This document shows positions 14,659-25,446 of a stretch of DNA of 36,488 nt, one piece after another (the stretch's first letter is position 1; every line of letters begins with the position of its first letter). A program made the translations under genes and the position numbers. Source of the stretch: Papillibacter sp. (GTDB taxonomy: Bacteria > Bacillota > Clostridia > Oscillospirales > Oscillospiraceae); assembly GCA_012838125.1 (NCBI GenBank), contig DUPW01000070.1, positions 1 to 36,488 on the forward strand, in the 5' to 3' direction. A model generated the notes under the pieces. The model did not search any database, had not been told where the DNA came from, and saw only the letters and a program-made list of their open reading frames with translations.

Positions 14659-16454
14659 TCAAGGCCCTCCCCGTTGTCCGTTTGCAAGTCGTAGACGCGG
14701 CGGTAAAGACCCGGGCGGGAGATGAGCTCTGAATGGGTACCGCTGTCCACAAGCCGTCCCTCCTCAAGGACGATGATTTTATCGCACAGCATCAAGGTGG
14801 AGATGCGGTGGGAGATGAGGATGAGGGTGGCATTTTTGGCGTTTTCCCGCAGCGCCTGACGGATGCGGGCGTCCGTCTCTGCGTCGAGGCTGGACATGGA
14901 GTCGTCAAATATCATGATGGGCGCGTCCAGCATGAGGGTGCGGGCGATGGCGATGCGCTGTTTCTGCCCGCCCGAGAGGGTGACGCCCCGCTCGCCCACA
15001 AGCGTGTCGTACTGCTTGGGCATGGCGTCAATGGTCTCGTCCACAGCGGCCACAGCCGCCGTTGCCTGAACGCGCTCACGATCCTCCGAGCGGGCGGCGA
15101 TGTCGATGTTCTCCATGATGGTGCGGGAGAACAGGAAGGGCTCCTGCAGCACAAGGCCCACGTTCCGGCGCAGATAGTAGCGGTCAATCTCCCGGATGTC
15201 TACGCCGCCGATGGTGATGCGCCCGCCGTCAGCCGGCAGGTCAAATAGCCGGTTGAGCAGGTAGGTGAGGGTGGATTTCCCCGAGCCGGTGGCGCCGAGG
15301 ATGCCGAGGGTGGTGCCGCGCCGGATGGTGAAGCTCACGTTTTTGAGCACGTCCTGCTCCCCGTAGCCGAAGGAGACGTTTTCAAATACGACATCCCGGT
15401 CAAGGGGCGGTTTTTTGGCATCCTCCTTTTCCATTTCAGGCTCGGCGTCGAGGATTTCGGCAAGGCGGGCTACCGATACGCCCGTTTTACTCACTTCCGA
15501 GAGGATGCGCCCGAGCATACGCACCGGCCACGCCAGCGTCGCGGCGTAGCTCAGGAAGACGAGGAAGGTGCCGAGGGACACCGTTCCGCGGACGCACAAC
15601 GCCGCTCCCACGGCGCAGATAACAAGCAGAAGGCTGGAGGAGAATACGTCTCCGATGCTGAAAAACCACCCCAGCGTATTGCCCAGCTTAATCCACTTGC
15701 TGATGAAGATGTCGTTCTTTTCGTCAAACCGTTTCAGCTCGTACCGCTCCCGTCCGAAGGCCCGCACCACGCGCACACCCGTGAGGTTTTCCTGAATGTG
15801 CACCATGAGCTCCCCCTCCGCCTCGTCGCAGGCAAGAAACTCGCTGGCGATGTTTGAGTAAAAGAGCAGGGAGTAGGTCAGAACAAGGGGGACGTACGCC
15901 GTCGCAATCAGGGCCAGGACGGTGTTGAGCTGAAACATAATCACCACCGCCACGCCCACCATCAGCAGGATGCGCGCGATTTCAATGAGCTGCTGGGACA
16001 CGAACCGCTGCACCATGTTCACGTCCTGTGTACAGCGCTGGACGATATCGCCCGTTCTGTTTTCGGTGTGCCACGCAAAGGGCAGCTTCTGAATGTGGGC
16101 GAAGAGGGTATCCCGCATGGAGCGGGTCAGGCGCTCCGTGCCTGTGGCAAGGCACAGGCGGGCGAGAAACGTCAGGCACCCTGAGAGTACCGCACAGGCG
16201 AGCACGACAAGGGCGCAGGTGAGAAGGTCTGAAGCGATGTCCCCGCGGCCCATTTCAGGCAGTCTGTTGAGAAGAAAGGGGGGAAGGTTTGGCTCCTTCC
16301 CGCCGATGACCTTATCGACGGTAAAGCCGACGATGAGGGGCAGGGCGTAGGAGAAGATGATGCCCCCACAGGTTAAAAGAAGGGCAAAGGCGAAATAGCG
16401 CTTTGCCCTGTGGGAGAAGCGAAGAAGAAAGGATGTTGTTTTATGTTTGGCCAT
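14655..16454 (-). CDS. Heterodimeric ABC exporter subunit with degenerate Walker B
   Basis: 599 residues, membrane domain followed by an ATP-binding domain. Walker A GATGSGKST, Q-loop LQEPF, signature LSGGQ, Walker B IMIFDDSMSSLD with Asp instead of the catalytic Glu, and switch His ISHRIST. This Asp marks the non-hydrolytic half of heterodimeric exporters. Its degenerate Walker B would face the altered LSSGE signature of the partner, so both halves agree on which site is impaired. It begins 55 bp after the sensor kinase stop. The ribosome binding site is weak (TTGGTGA), and a TATAAT-like sequence in the gap has no good -35. Confidence 0.9.
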   Translation of the reverse strand: MAKHKTTSFLLRFSHRAKRYFAFALLLTCGGIIFSYALPLIVGFTVDKVIGGKEPNLPPFLLNRLPEMGRGDIASDLLTCALVVLACAVLSGCLTFLARLCLATGTERLTRSMRDTLFAHIQKLPFAWHTENRTGDIVQRCTQDVNMVQRFVSQQLIEIARILLMVGVAVVIMFQLNTVLALIATAYVPLVLTYSLLFYSNIASEFLACDEAEGELMVHIQENLTGVRVVRAFGRERYELKRFDEKNDIFISKWIKLGNTLGWFFSIGDVFSSSLLLVICAVGAALCVRGTVSLGTFLVFLSYAATLAWPVRMLGRILSEVSKTGVSVARLAEILDAEPEMEKEDAKKPPLDRDVVFENVSFGYGEQDVLKNVSFTIRRGTTLGILGATGSGKSTLTYLLNRLFDLPADGGRITIGGVDIREIDRYYLRRNVGLVLQEPFLFSRTIMENIDIAARSEDRERVQATAAVAAVDETIDAMPKQYDTLVGERGVTLSGGQKQRIAIARTLMLDAPIMIFDDSMSSLDAETDARIRQALRENAKNATLILISHRISTLMLCDKIIVLEEGRLVDSGTHSELISRPGLYRRVYDLQTDNGEGLE

Positions 16455-16509
16455 GTATTCACCAACTTATAGGGGTTATAGGGTCATTATATCTCACCGG
16501 CGCCCTGCG

Positions 16510-18027
16510 CTATGGGGTGTTGTCCGCCGGTGCATCGCCCGCCTGCGAATCGGTGGGGAGGGAGGCGGGCGGTATTGAGATGGTGTCCCGCGCACTTGAC
16601 GGGAAGCAGACACGAAAATGCATGCCGCCGCCCCGGCGCGGTTTCGCTTCGATGGAGCCGCCGTATTCAAAGACCGTTTCGCGGACAATGGACAGGCCCA
16701 GTCCGCTGCCGCCGGAGACGCGGGAGCGGGCTTTGTCCACACGGTAGAAGCGGTCAAAGATAAAGGGCAGGTCGTCTTCAGGCACGCCGATGCCCGTGTC
16801 CTCCACGATGAGGTCGATAAACCCGTCCGAACAGGTCAGGCGGATGAAAACGTCGCCCCCTGGGCGGTTGTACTTGATGGCGTTTTCCACCAGATTGAAC
16901 ACCACATGGTGGAGGTCGTCCTCCAGCGCGTCCACGACGCAACCCGTCTGGAGATCGGCGTGGAGCGTCACACTGTTAGACTTGGCAAGGGGGCGGAGCA
17001 TGCGCAGGGACTGATTGACCACGTGGCGCATGTCCACGCTGGAGTGCTCCTTCGAGAGTTTGGAGTCAAGCCGCGTGAGCGTCATGAGCTTTGCCGTAAT
17101 GCGGGAGAGGCGCTCGGCCTCGGAACCGATGTCGGCAATGAATTCCCTGACGGTGGGCATGTCCATGTGCTCGTTTTGCAGGATGCTGTCCGTCAGGAGC
17201 CGGATGGAGGCGAGGGGCGTTTTCAGCTCGTGGGACGCGTCCGCCACGAAACGGCGGCGGATTTCCTCCGTCTCATGCAGGCGGCTTGTGAGGCTGTTAA
17301 ATTCGTCTCCCAAAAGGGCCAGTTCGTCCTTCCCCCTGATGGTGATGCGGTAGTTGTATTCCCCTTCCCGCACCGACTCAATGGCCTTGAGGACGGAGGT
17401 GATGCGGTTGACGATGGTCCAAATCATAAAGACCACCATCACAATGGACAGAAAGAGGATGACGAAGGAGATGCTTTTGATGGTGCTCTGCAGCCCGATG
17501 AGGATTTGGCCCTGCTCGGAGTCGTATTCATGGACGTAGACAACGCCAATCAGGCCGGTGTCCTTCCCCGTTACGGGGGTGTAGGCGCTGGAGGAGAAGG
17601 AGCCTTCCGAAAAGCGGGAGATAAAGATTGAGTTCCCCTGAAGGGCGAGGTGCGCTTCAGCGGGGCTGTAGCCGCTGTCGGGACTTTCGCTTCCGATGGC
17701 GACGTCGTAAATCGGCTCGGCGTCCGCGCCGGTCACCGTAACGTGGGTCACGCCTTTAAGGTCAAGGCGGGAGATGATTTGTCCCACACCCTCGTAGGTG
17801 AGGGTTGTGAACACATCGGAGAGGTTTGCGGCGATGGTGCCGGATTGGCTCTGGATAAAGGACTGTTTCGAGGCGAAAATCACGTCCCGGGAGGCGGTGA
17901 GGAAGTAGGTGTTCATGAGCACTAAAACGATGGCGATAACGGAGAAGTACATCAGCGTGAATTTCGTTTTGATGCTCGTGAGAAAACCGATACGGCGGGG
18001 TTTAGCTCTTGATGTAATAGCCAACAC
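16510..18027 (-). CDS. Membrane sensor histidine kinase (HAMP, HisKA, HATPase_c)
   Basis: 505 residues. Transmembrane segment 1 (about 25-45), an extracytoplasmic sensing region of roughly 130 residues, transmembrane segment 2 (about 185-207), HAMP, then the phospho-acceptor box DASHELKTPLASIRLL, N box NLVENAIKYN, G1 DTGIGVPEDD, F box FDRFYR and G2 GSGLGLSIV. Topology and order resemble WalK/PhoR-type kinases but there is no PAS domain. The start is uncertain: GTG 18027 overlaps the response regulator by 26 bp and has only a weak GTGGGG upstream. The Pro/Asp-rich tail after residue 480 is not part of the catalytic core. It should phosphorylate the regulator encoded just upstream. Confidence 0.9.
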   Translation of the reverse strand: MLAITSRAKPRRIGFLTSIKTKFTLMYFSVIAIVLVLMNTYFLTASRDVIFASKQSFIQSQSGTIAANLSDVFTTLTYEGVGQIISRLDLKGVTHVTVTGADAEPIYDVAIGSESPDSGYSPAEAHLALQGNSIFISRFSEGSFSSSAYTPVTGKDTGLIGVVYVHEYDSEQGQILIGLQSTIKSISFVILFLSIVMVVFMIWTIVNRITSVLKAIESVREGEYNYRITIRGKDELALLGDEFNSLTSRLHETEEIRRRFVADASHELKTPLASIRLLTDSILQNEHMDMPTVREFIADIGSEAERLSRITAKLMTLTRLDSKLSKEHSSVDMRHVVNQSLRMLRPLAKSNSVTLHADLQTGCVVDALEDDLHHVVFNLVENAIKYNRPGGDVFIRLTCSDGFIDLIVEDTGIGVPEDDLPFIFDRFYRVDKARSRVSGGSGLGLSIVRETVFEYGGSIEAKPRRGGGMHFRVCFPSSARDTISIPPASLPTDSQAGDAPADNTP

Positions 18028-18685
18028 CCCACTTCGTCATGATACGCTCCGGGGAGGCGGGATTGCGCTCTAACTTTTCCCGCAGGCGGCGCACGTGCAC
18101 GTCCACGGTGCGGATGTCGCCCTGATAGTCGTATCCCCAGATTATATTGAGCAGGTTTTCCCGGCTGTAGACCCTGTCGGGGTTGCGGGCGAGCAGCTCG
18201 ATGACGTCAAACTCCTTGGCGGTCAGCTCCACGGCCACGCCGTCTTTCTTTGCCATGCGCTTGTGGGTATCGAGGGTGATGTGGCCCACGGTGATAATGC
18301 TCTCGCTGGCGCCCGACTGGCTTGTGAGGGTACTACGCCGCAGCAGGGCGCGGATGCGGGCCTTCAGCTCGATGATGTTAAAGGGCTTGGTGACGTAATC
18401 GTCCGCCCCGTACTCGAAGCCAAGGATTTTGTCCACGTCTTCGCTGCGGGCTGTGAGCATTATAATCGGCACGGTGGAGAATTCACGGATGCGCATGCAG
18501 GCCTCAAGCCCGCTGAGCTTCGGCATCATCACGTCCAGGATGATGAGGTCGAAATTCCCTGTGCGTGCCCGCTCCACGGCCTCCTCGCCGTCAAAGGCTG
18601 CTTCAACCTGATAGCCTTCCGTTTCCAGGTTGAACTTGATGCCTTTCACCAGGAGCTGTTCATCGTCAACGACAAGAATTTTCAT
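18002..18685 (-). CDS. OmpR/PhoB-family response regulator
   Basis: 227 residues. The receiver domain has the acidic pair (VVDDEQ), phospho-acceptor Asp51 (LIILDVMMP), LTAR and the KPF lysine. The C-terminal winged helix has LTAKEFDVIELLARNPDRVYSRENLL and RTVDVHVRRLREKLE. A GAGGGCGG ribosome binding site precedes the ATG, 10 bp after the comEA stop. It likely controls the downstream ABC exporter and its own operon. No target repeats were identified. Confidence 0.93.
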   Translation of the reverse strand: MKILVVDDEQLLVKGIKFNLETEGYQVEAAFDGEEAVERARTGNFDLIILDVMMPKLSGLEACMRIREFSTVPIIMLTARSEDVDKILGFEYGADDYVTKPFNIIELKARIRALLRRSTLTSQSGASESIITVGHITLDTHKRMAKKDGVAVELTAKEFDVIELLARNPDRVYSRENLLNIIWGYDYQGDIRTVDVHVRRLREKLERNPASPERIMTKWGVGYYIKS

Positions 18686-18695
18686 AGTACCGCCC

Positions 18696-19157
18696 TCATC
18701 CTTCCGTAGTAATCATGTCTCGCATGGCGTTAAACTTACTCGGCCCGATGCCGGAGACGTCCATAATATCTGCCGGCGTGAGAAAGGGGCCGCTATTTTC
18801 GCGGTGGTCGATAATCCTCTGGGCAAGTGCCGGACCGATGCCGGGCAGGGTGTCAAGCTCCTCTGCCGTGGCTGTGTTGATATTTATGAGACTGCCATCG
18901 GCGGGAGTCGTTACCTCGGAATCGGAGACGTCCGCCGTAGGTAAAGGCGCTGGCTCGGATGCGGCGGCATCGGGCTGCGGCGCACTGGGTGCGGGGCTTA
19001 TGGCGCTGACCGGTGCCTGAATCGAGGCCCCATCGGGTTCGGCAAAGGTAATCACCGTTGAAGCGGTGCTTTTTCCCACGAAATAGCCCGCCGTAAAGAC
19101 GAGAAAGAGAAGCGTCAGGCCGATGGCGGCCTTTTCTATACGCGAGAGGTTTTTCAT
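18696..19157 (-). CDS. comEA: ComEA-like DNA-binding protein with helix-hairpin-helix
   Basis: 153 residues: a short cytoplasmic start, one transmembrane helix (about 11-29), a Pro/Ala/Ser-rich linker (about 42-85), and a ComEA-type double helix-hairpin-helix domain: ININTATAEELDTLPGIGPALAQRIIDHR and FLTPADIMDVSGIGPSKF. ComEA binds incoming DNA at the membrane during natural transformation. AAAGGAG precedes the ATG. It is the first gene of a leftward run with the two-component system and exporter, which is not the usual comE operon, since comEC does not follow. Its competence role is inferred from family only. Confidence 0.85.
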   Translation of the reverse strand: MKNLSRIEKAAIGLTLLFLVFTAGYFVGKSTASTVITFAEPDGASIQAPVSAISPAPSAPQPDAAASEPAPLPTADVSDSEVTTPADGSLININTATAEELDTLPGIGPALAQRIIDHRENSGPFLTPADIMDVSGIGPSKFNAMRDMITTEG

Positions 19158-19335
19158 TGAAGGGGCTCCTTTAAGAAAATCGTCGCAGAATAAGCAAAAG
19201 GCGGAGCGAATTCTTGCTTCCGGGCCGTGCAGTCTGGTATACTTAAGTCAAAAAGCTGAAAAGCAAAGCGCCTGAGGCCGGCCTTTGAAGTATTTTGACG
19301 AATCGGCACGCGGGCAAAAAAGCGTCTGCCTTAAT

Positions 19336-19364
19336 ATTATCATATCGCTTGAGCGCTAAGTCAA
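19336..19364 (-). promoter_or_regulatory. Promoter of the comEA-regulator-kinase-exporter run
   Basis: Minus strand TTGACT, 17 bp, GATAAT. It predicts a leader of about 170 nt before comEA. No terminator was recognised inside the run until 12797. Confidence 0.6.
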
Positions 19365-19386
19365 TAAACGAAGATAAATACTGGAA

Positions 19387-19401
19387 ACTATTGTGAATAG
19401 T
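19387..19401 (+). promoter_or_regulatory. Operator-like palindrome before the DacF-like gene
   Basis: ACTATT-GTG-AATAGT is a perfect 6-bp inverted repeat directly upstream of TATACC/CATACT sequences that could serve as a -10 box. It is a candidate repressor site or weak hairpin. No good -35 was seen. Confidence 0.35.
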
Positions 19402-19426
19402 ATACCATACTTTGCGGGGGAATCAT

Positions 19427-21196
19427 ATGAGAATATTTGTGTCATTTTTCATAAGTATCGCTGTGCTCTTTGCGATTTTGATTCCCTTTTCCTCCGTTGC
19501 CCGGGCGGAAAACGCAGAAGAATTCGAGCTGCGCGCGGCGGCGGCCGTGCTGTATGAGAAGAATTCCGGGCAGATTTTGTATGACAAAAATGCGGCAGAG
19601 CCCCTTCACCCCGGTTCCCTTGCTAATTTGATGACTGTTCTTCTGGCCGTGGAGGCCGTGGGGCGCGGGGAGTTACGGCTGCACCAGACGATAACCGTAT
19701 CTCAAGAGGTACGAAGCCGCCTCGGCAGCGCCTCGGCCAACTATGACGTAGGCGAACATGTGCGCCTGTCAGACATGCTGTACGCGGCCTACATTGGCGT
19801 GGAGAGCGAGGCCTGCTATATCATCGCCGAGGCGGTGGGCGGCAGCGTGGAGGAGTTCGTGGCCCTCATGAACGCCCGGGCCAAGGCCCTCGGCTGCGGC
19901 GACACCCTTTATGCCGACCCCGCCGGAGAGGGTTCTGGTGAGCAGTATACAACCGCCCGGGATCAGGTGGTGATTTTCCGCGCCGCCGCTGAAAACGCCC
20001 TCTTTCTGAACATTGCCCAGACCACGTCCCACCGCACCGCTGCCACGGAGCGGTCTCCCGAACGCACCATCGTCAACGCAAACCTCGCCCTGCGCCCTGA
20101 GTCGGAGTACTATTACCCCGGCCTTTACGCCGGAATGCCCGATGGGCCGTCCTCAAGTGCCGGCAGTTTCGTTTCTGCGGCACAGGTAGGCGGAATGCAT
20201 TTCTTCGCGGCGGTCATCGGCGCTGAACAGGTGGAGCGGCGGGGACAGGCCCCCCTCATGGAGAGCTACACCGAAACGGTGCGGCTGTACGAATGGGCCG
20301 CCTCAACCTTTGCATGGCGCAACGTGACGATGGAGCACCGCGTCGTCGCCACCATGCCGGTGGATTACGGCCTGGGGCGGGACAAAGTCGATTTAAGTCC
20401 GGCGGAGACGGTTCGCCTGCTCCTGCCGAACGCGGTGACCGATGCAGACATTAAATACGCCGTCTTCCTGCACGGGCGGGAAAACGGTGAGGCCATCACG
20501 GCACCCGTGACCCGGGGTGAGATTCTCGGGGGCATGACCATCAGTATCCCCGGTCAGCCGGAGGTGAAGGTGCCCCTTGTGGCCGAGCAGAACATCCAGA
20601 TGGACCGCAAGACATTCTTTAAGGCGGAACTGAAACGGGCCCTGACGAACAAGTGGGTTCTCATCGGCATCGTGGTGCTGGCCATTATTATGGGTACATA
20701 CACTTACATCGTCGTCATGTACAGGCGGACGCAGTATGAAAACACCATACGCCGCCGCGAATCCCTGCGCCGCTACTACGAAGAGCGGCAGGAGGAGCAG
20801 GATACCACCCGTCTGCCGCGCCAGCCCGCGCAGATAGCCCTTCACCGAGATGCATCACCAGAAGAGAGCGGCGGAGGTGCCGAGCCGCCTGAAAAGCCCC
20901 AGAGGGTGTTCAATGGCAGTGCCGAGCCGCCTGAAAAGCCCCAGAGGGTGTTCAATGGCGGTGCCGAGCCACCTGAAAAGTCCCAGAGGGCGTTTAATGG
21001 CGGTGCCGAGCCGTTTGAAAAGCCCCGGAAGACGCTCAGCAGTGGCGCACTAAAACCCATAGCTTCGCCGCAGGACGCGCTCTCTGAGGTGCAGGAACTG
21101 ACGGACGAGGAGATTATTAGACTGGCCTCCCTGAGCAAAGACGATTTGCTCGCCGAACTGGATGCCCTCATCGAAACGGACTCCGTCGAGTTTTAA
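19427..21196 (+). CDS. DacF-like D,D-carboxypeptidase homologue with all catalytic motifs lost
   Basis: 589 residues from ATG 19427 (GGGGG upstream; the track's TTG start is rejected). Signal peptide, then a serine D,D-peptidase domain whose framework is clear (AAVLYEKNSGQILYDKN, AEAVGGSVEEFVALMNARAKALG). The SxxK motif reads S64-L-A-N67, SxN reads S127-E-A129 and KTG reads Y234-A-G236, so the catalytic Lys, the Asn and the second Lys are all missing. After the beta-rich C domain comes a transmembrane helix (409-431, WVLIGIVVLAIIMGTYTYIV), a basic segment, four 14-residue repeats (AEPPEKPQRVFNG) and an acidic tail ending DSVEF. Normal DacF ends in an amphipathic anchor with no such tail. It probably binds peptidoglycan or a partner rather than cleaving. 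Confidence 0.85.
   Translation: MRIFVSFFISIAVLFAILIPFSSVARAENAEEFELRAAAAVLYEKNSGQILYDKNAAEPLHPGSLANLMTVLLAVEAVGRGELRLHQTITVSQEVRSRLGSASANYDVGEHVRLSDMLYAAYIGVESEACYIIAEAVGGSVEEFVALMNARAKALGCGDTLYADPAGEGSGEQYTTARDQVVIFRAAAENALFLNIAQTTSHRTAATERSPERTIVNANLALRPESEYYYPGLYAGMPDGPSSSAGSFVSAAQVGGMHFFAAVIGAEQVERRGQAPLMESYTETVRLYEWAASTFAWRNVTMEHRVVATMPVDYGLGRDKVDLSPAETVRLLLPNAVTDADIKYAVFLHGRENGEAITAPVTRGEILGGMTISIPGQPEVKVPLVAEQNIQMDRKTFFKAELKRALTNKWVLIGIVVLAIIMGTYTYIVVMYRRTQYENTIRRRESLRRYYEERQEEQDTTRLPRQPAQIALHRDASPEESGGGAEPPEKPQRVFNGSAEPPEKPQRVFNGGAEPPEKSQRAFNGGAEPFEKPRKTLSSGALKPIASPQDALSEVQELTDEEIIRLASLSKDDLLAELDALIETDSVEF
20876..21043 (+). repeat. Four 42-bp coding repeats in the DacF-like tail
   Basis: The unit encodes [GS]-A-E-P-P-E-K-P-Q-R-V-F-N-G. 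Copies begin at 20876, 20918, 20960 and 21002. The first two are nearly identical at DNA level, the third has small changes, and the fourth is diverged (AEPFEKPRKTLSSG). The gradient suggests recent expansion of the left copies and possible length variation between strains. Confidence 0.93.
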
Positions 21197-21230
21197 CCGG
21201 TGCATAAAAATCGAAAAGGACAGCCGAAAC

Positions 21231-21268
21231 AAAGCGCCCGTGCCGCATCATGGCACGGGCGCTTTTGT
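21231..21268 (+). terminator. Intrinsic terminator of the DacF-like gene
   Basis: AGCGCCCGTGCC pairs perfectly with GGCACGGGCGCT and is followed by TTTTGTCT. The minus strand has GCTTTGTTTC, so it may also stop the leftward beta-propeller transcript. Confidence 0.88.
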
Positions 21269-21330
21269 CTATAGGAGGAAGATGGATGGCGGTTTCGGTG
21301 GACAGGCTTCCATCGTTTTACCCTTGTGGA

Positions 21331-23358
21331 TTAGAAGGTGACTCTTCCGACGAAGGTGAAGGTGTGAATGTTGAAGACGGAGACGTCGTCAGAGCTGACG
21401 ATATAGACGTAGTCGCCGATATACAGTCCGCGGGAGTTATAGGTCCACTGGGCGGAATCGGTTTGGAGCAGGCGGTAAAAGCCGGTGGTATCGTCGTAGC
21501 CGTAGAAGGCGTAGCCGTTGTCCACGGGGAAGCCGATGAGCTTTTTCGCCGGCGAGATGAGGATGGCCTTGTGGTTATACAGGGCGGGGGAGTATCGGTC
21601 TCCCAGCAGGAGCTCGTGGTAAACGGTGACGTCCGTCTTATCCGTGGTGTCGAACATCACGAGCTTCATGCCTGTGGTGCGGCCCGTTTCGGGGTCGGCG
21701 TCCATCCCCAGGCCGAAGAGGCGGTTTTCCCCGAAGACGTGCATGTACTGGGAGAAACCAGGGATTTTCAGGGCGCTGAGGACCTGCGGGTTTGCGGGAT
21801 CGGACAAATCTACGGCAAAGAGGGGGTCCACCCGCTCAAACGTCGTGATATAGCCGATGGGGCCGTCGAACCGGACGGAGTAGACCTGTTCACCGGGGGC
21901 TAAATCGGTGACGCTGCCCATGACGTTTAAGTTCTCATCCAGCACATACAGGTTATTGTGCGTGCCGTTATCGTGCCACTTGTAGTTTGTAAATCCCATC
22001 TCCTCGTCAACGTAGACGGACCAGCGGGAGGTAAACTGGGTTGTGACGACGCGGAGCGCATTCTCGTAGGCGTCCAAGGCGAACTGCCCGTAGAGAGAGC
22101 CGTTTACGGAGCCGCTGGCGGCAATTTCAAGGCCCCCTTCGGCGAGGTCAAAGCGGACGATGTCCGTCCTGTTACTGGAGGCGTAGTCGGTGACGGTGTA
22201 GACGCTGTAGCGATACGGCGCAGACTGCTCTTCCACGTACTGCGTGCCGGCGACGTACAGGGCGTCAGCGTTCATGTAGATGGTGCTGCCGCCGCCGAGG
22301 ACGGAGCGGGTGGCGGAAAGGGCGCCGCTTTCAAGGTCGTAGGCGCAGACGACGGTGTACTGGGTGGAGGGGATGATGGGCATGATGCCGATTTCCCCCG
22401 GTGCAACCAGGCGCTTTTCACCATCCTGATACACGCTGGGGACGAAGGTCTCCGGCGTTCTTTCGTCGAAGCTGTACATGGAGTAGTTGGACACGAGATA
22501 GAGGGTGCCGCTTAAAAGGCGGGAAGACAGGAGGCTGCCGTCCTGCGCCAGCACTGTCGAGCGTTTCGGCGCACTGCGGTTGGAGATGTCATAAAGCGTG
22601 ACTTTGGTGACGGTTTTGCCGGAGGGGTAGGGGAGGATAGCGACATCGGCGGCGATGCGCTCGGCCTCAACGGGATCTGCCTTCACAGCAGGCGCAGCCT
22701 TCGTGGCCACGGGCGCTTTGGCCTTCGAGGGTTCGACCTCCGAGGATGAGGTGCCGGAACCGGACGCGAAGGACTCCGGCGGGGCGGACGTTTCAACGCC
22801 CTTTTCCCACGCAATCACATCGTCCCTGTAATAGACCGTGTAGGAATAGAAGGATGAGACCACGGCGGCCACGTCACCGCTTATATAGAGGTCGGTGGCG
22901 TATTCGTTGAAGTGGATGGTATCATTTTGCGGGGTATCGAAGAGCTTGATGGCGGAGAGTTTCACGGGTTTTCCGCCGAGGGCTTCCAGAATGACGAGTT
23001 CGTCGTTTCGCAGGACGTAGATGTAACGCCCGTCCGTCTTGACGATATCGCCTTCGTCGATGCCCTCAACCTGGACGTTCGTCTGGGAATAATCGTCCCG
23101 GCCTCCGACCGGAGCCTGTGAGGCCTCCGGGGCGGGCGCGGCCACATCGGCAGGTACAGCCACATCCGCAGTTGCCATGCCTTTGCCTTCATAAGCGAAG
23201 CGGGAGCGAGCGGCTTTCAGAGCGCTTAAAATATCATCGTACGATGCGGCGAGTTTGATTTCTTCTTCCGTTTCCGGCTTTTCGGCGGCAAAGGTGCCGC
23301 CTGTCAGGAGTATAAACGAGAGACAGAGAAGCCCGGCGATAAACGATTTCAGTCGCAT
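21331..23358 (-). CDS. Secreted beta-propeller domain protein
   Basis: 675 residues from ATG 23358, which has GAGGAGTG 7 nt upstream. The 125 extra N-terminal residues in the track are antisense to the groEL 3' end. The N-terminal signal peptide is MRLKSFIAGLLCLSFILLTGGTFAA. The body fits the Firmicutes/archaeal secreted beta-propeller family (Pfam Beta_propel as I recall): TNVQVEGIDEGDIVKTDGRYIYV, then repeated Y-V or L-Y-L strands, and PLFAVDLSDPANPQVLSALKIPGFS. An Ala/Pro/Lys-rich low-complexity segment follows residue 200. Enzymatic activity is not predicted; a surface protein-protein interaction role is likely. Confidence 0.82.
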   Translation of the reverse strand: MRLKSFIAGLLCLSFILLTGGTFAAEKPETEEEIKLAASYDDILSALKAARSRFAYEGKGMATADVAVPADVAAPAPEASQAPVGGRDDYSQTNVQVEGIDEGDIVKTDGRYIYVLRNDELVILEALGGKPVKLSAIKLFDTPQNDTIHFNEYATDLYISGDVAAVVSSFYSYTVYYRDDVIAWEKGVETSAPPESFASGSGTSSSEVEPSKAKAPVATKAAPAVKADPVEAERIAADVAILPYPSGKTVTKVTLYDISNRSAPKRSTVLAQDGSLLSSRLLSGTLYLVSNYSMYSFDERTPETFVPSVYQDGEKRLVAPGEIGIMPIIPSTQYTVVCAYDLESGALSATRSVLGGGSTIYMNADALYVAGTQYVEEQSAPYRYSVYTVTDYASSNRTDIVRFDLAEGGLEIAASGSVNGSLYGQFALDAYENALRVVTTQFTSRWSVYVDEEMGFTNYKWHDNGTHNNLYVLDENLNVMGSVTDLAPGEQVYSVRFDGPIGYITTFERVDPLFAVDLSDPANPQVLSALKIPGFSQYMHVFGENRLFGLGMDADPETGRTTGMKLVMFDTTDKTDVTVYHELLLGDRYSPALYNHKAILISPAKKLIGFPVDNGYAFYGYDDTTGFYRLLQTDSAQWTYNSRGLYIGDYVYIVSSDDVSVFNIHTFTFVGRVTF

Positions 23359-23420
23359 TGTATTCACTCCTCGTGATTTACTACGGTGACTTAGACGCAC
23401 GGGAGAGGAGGATTGTTCCA

Positions 23421-23455
23421 TAAAAAAGCAGGCAGCGTGAAAGCTGCCTGCTTTT
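23421..23455 (-). terminator. Intrinsic terminator of groESL
   Basis: Minus strand AAAAGCAGGCAGC, a short loop and GCTGCCTGCTTTTTTA. It lies about 10 bp after the groEL stop. Confidence 0.9.
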
Positions 23456-23464
23456 CGGTTAATT

Positions 23465-25105
<1,641 letters not shown>

Positions 25106-25121
25106 TTATGAATCTCTCGTG

Positions 25122-25433
<312 letters not shown>

Positions 25434-25446
25434 TTAACCTGAAAAA

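Noticed and set aside
16455-16509. Promoter (TATAAT) between the sensor kinase and ABC genes
   Set aside because: The -10-like TATAAT has no acceptable -35 at 16-18 bp, so the genes are treated as one run, though an internal start cannot be excluded.
16618-17631. 337-residue plus-strand ORF
   Set aside because: Antisense to the sensor kinase, whose motifs are complete. Composition and lack of start signals indicate a shadow.
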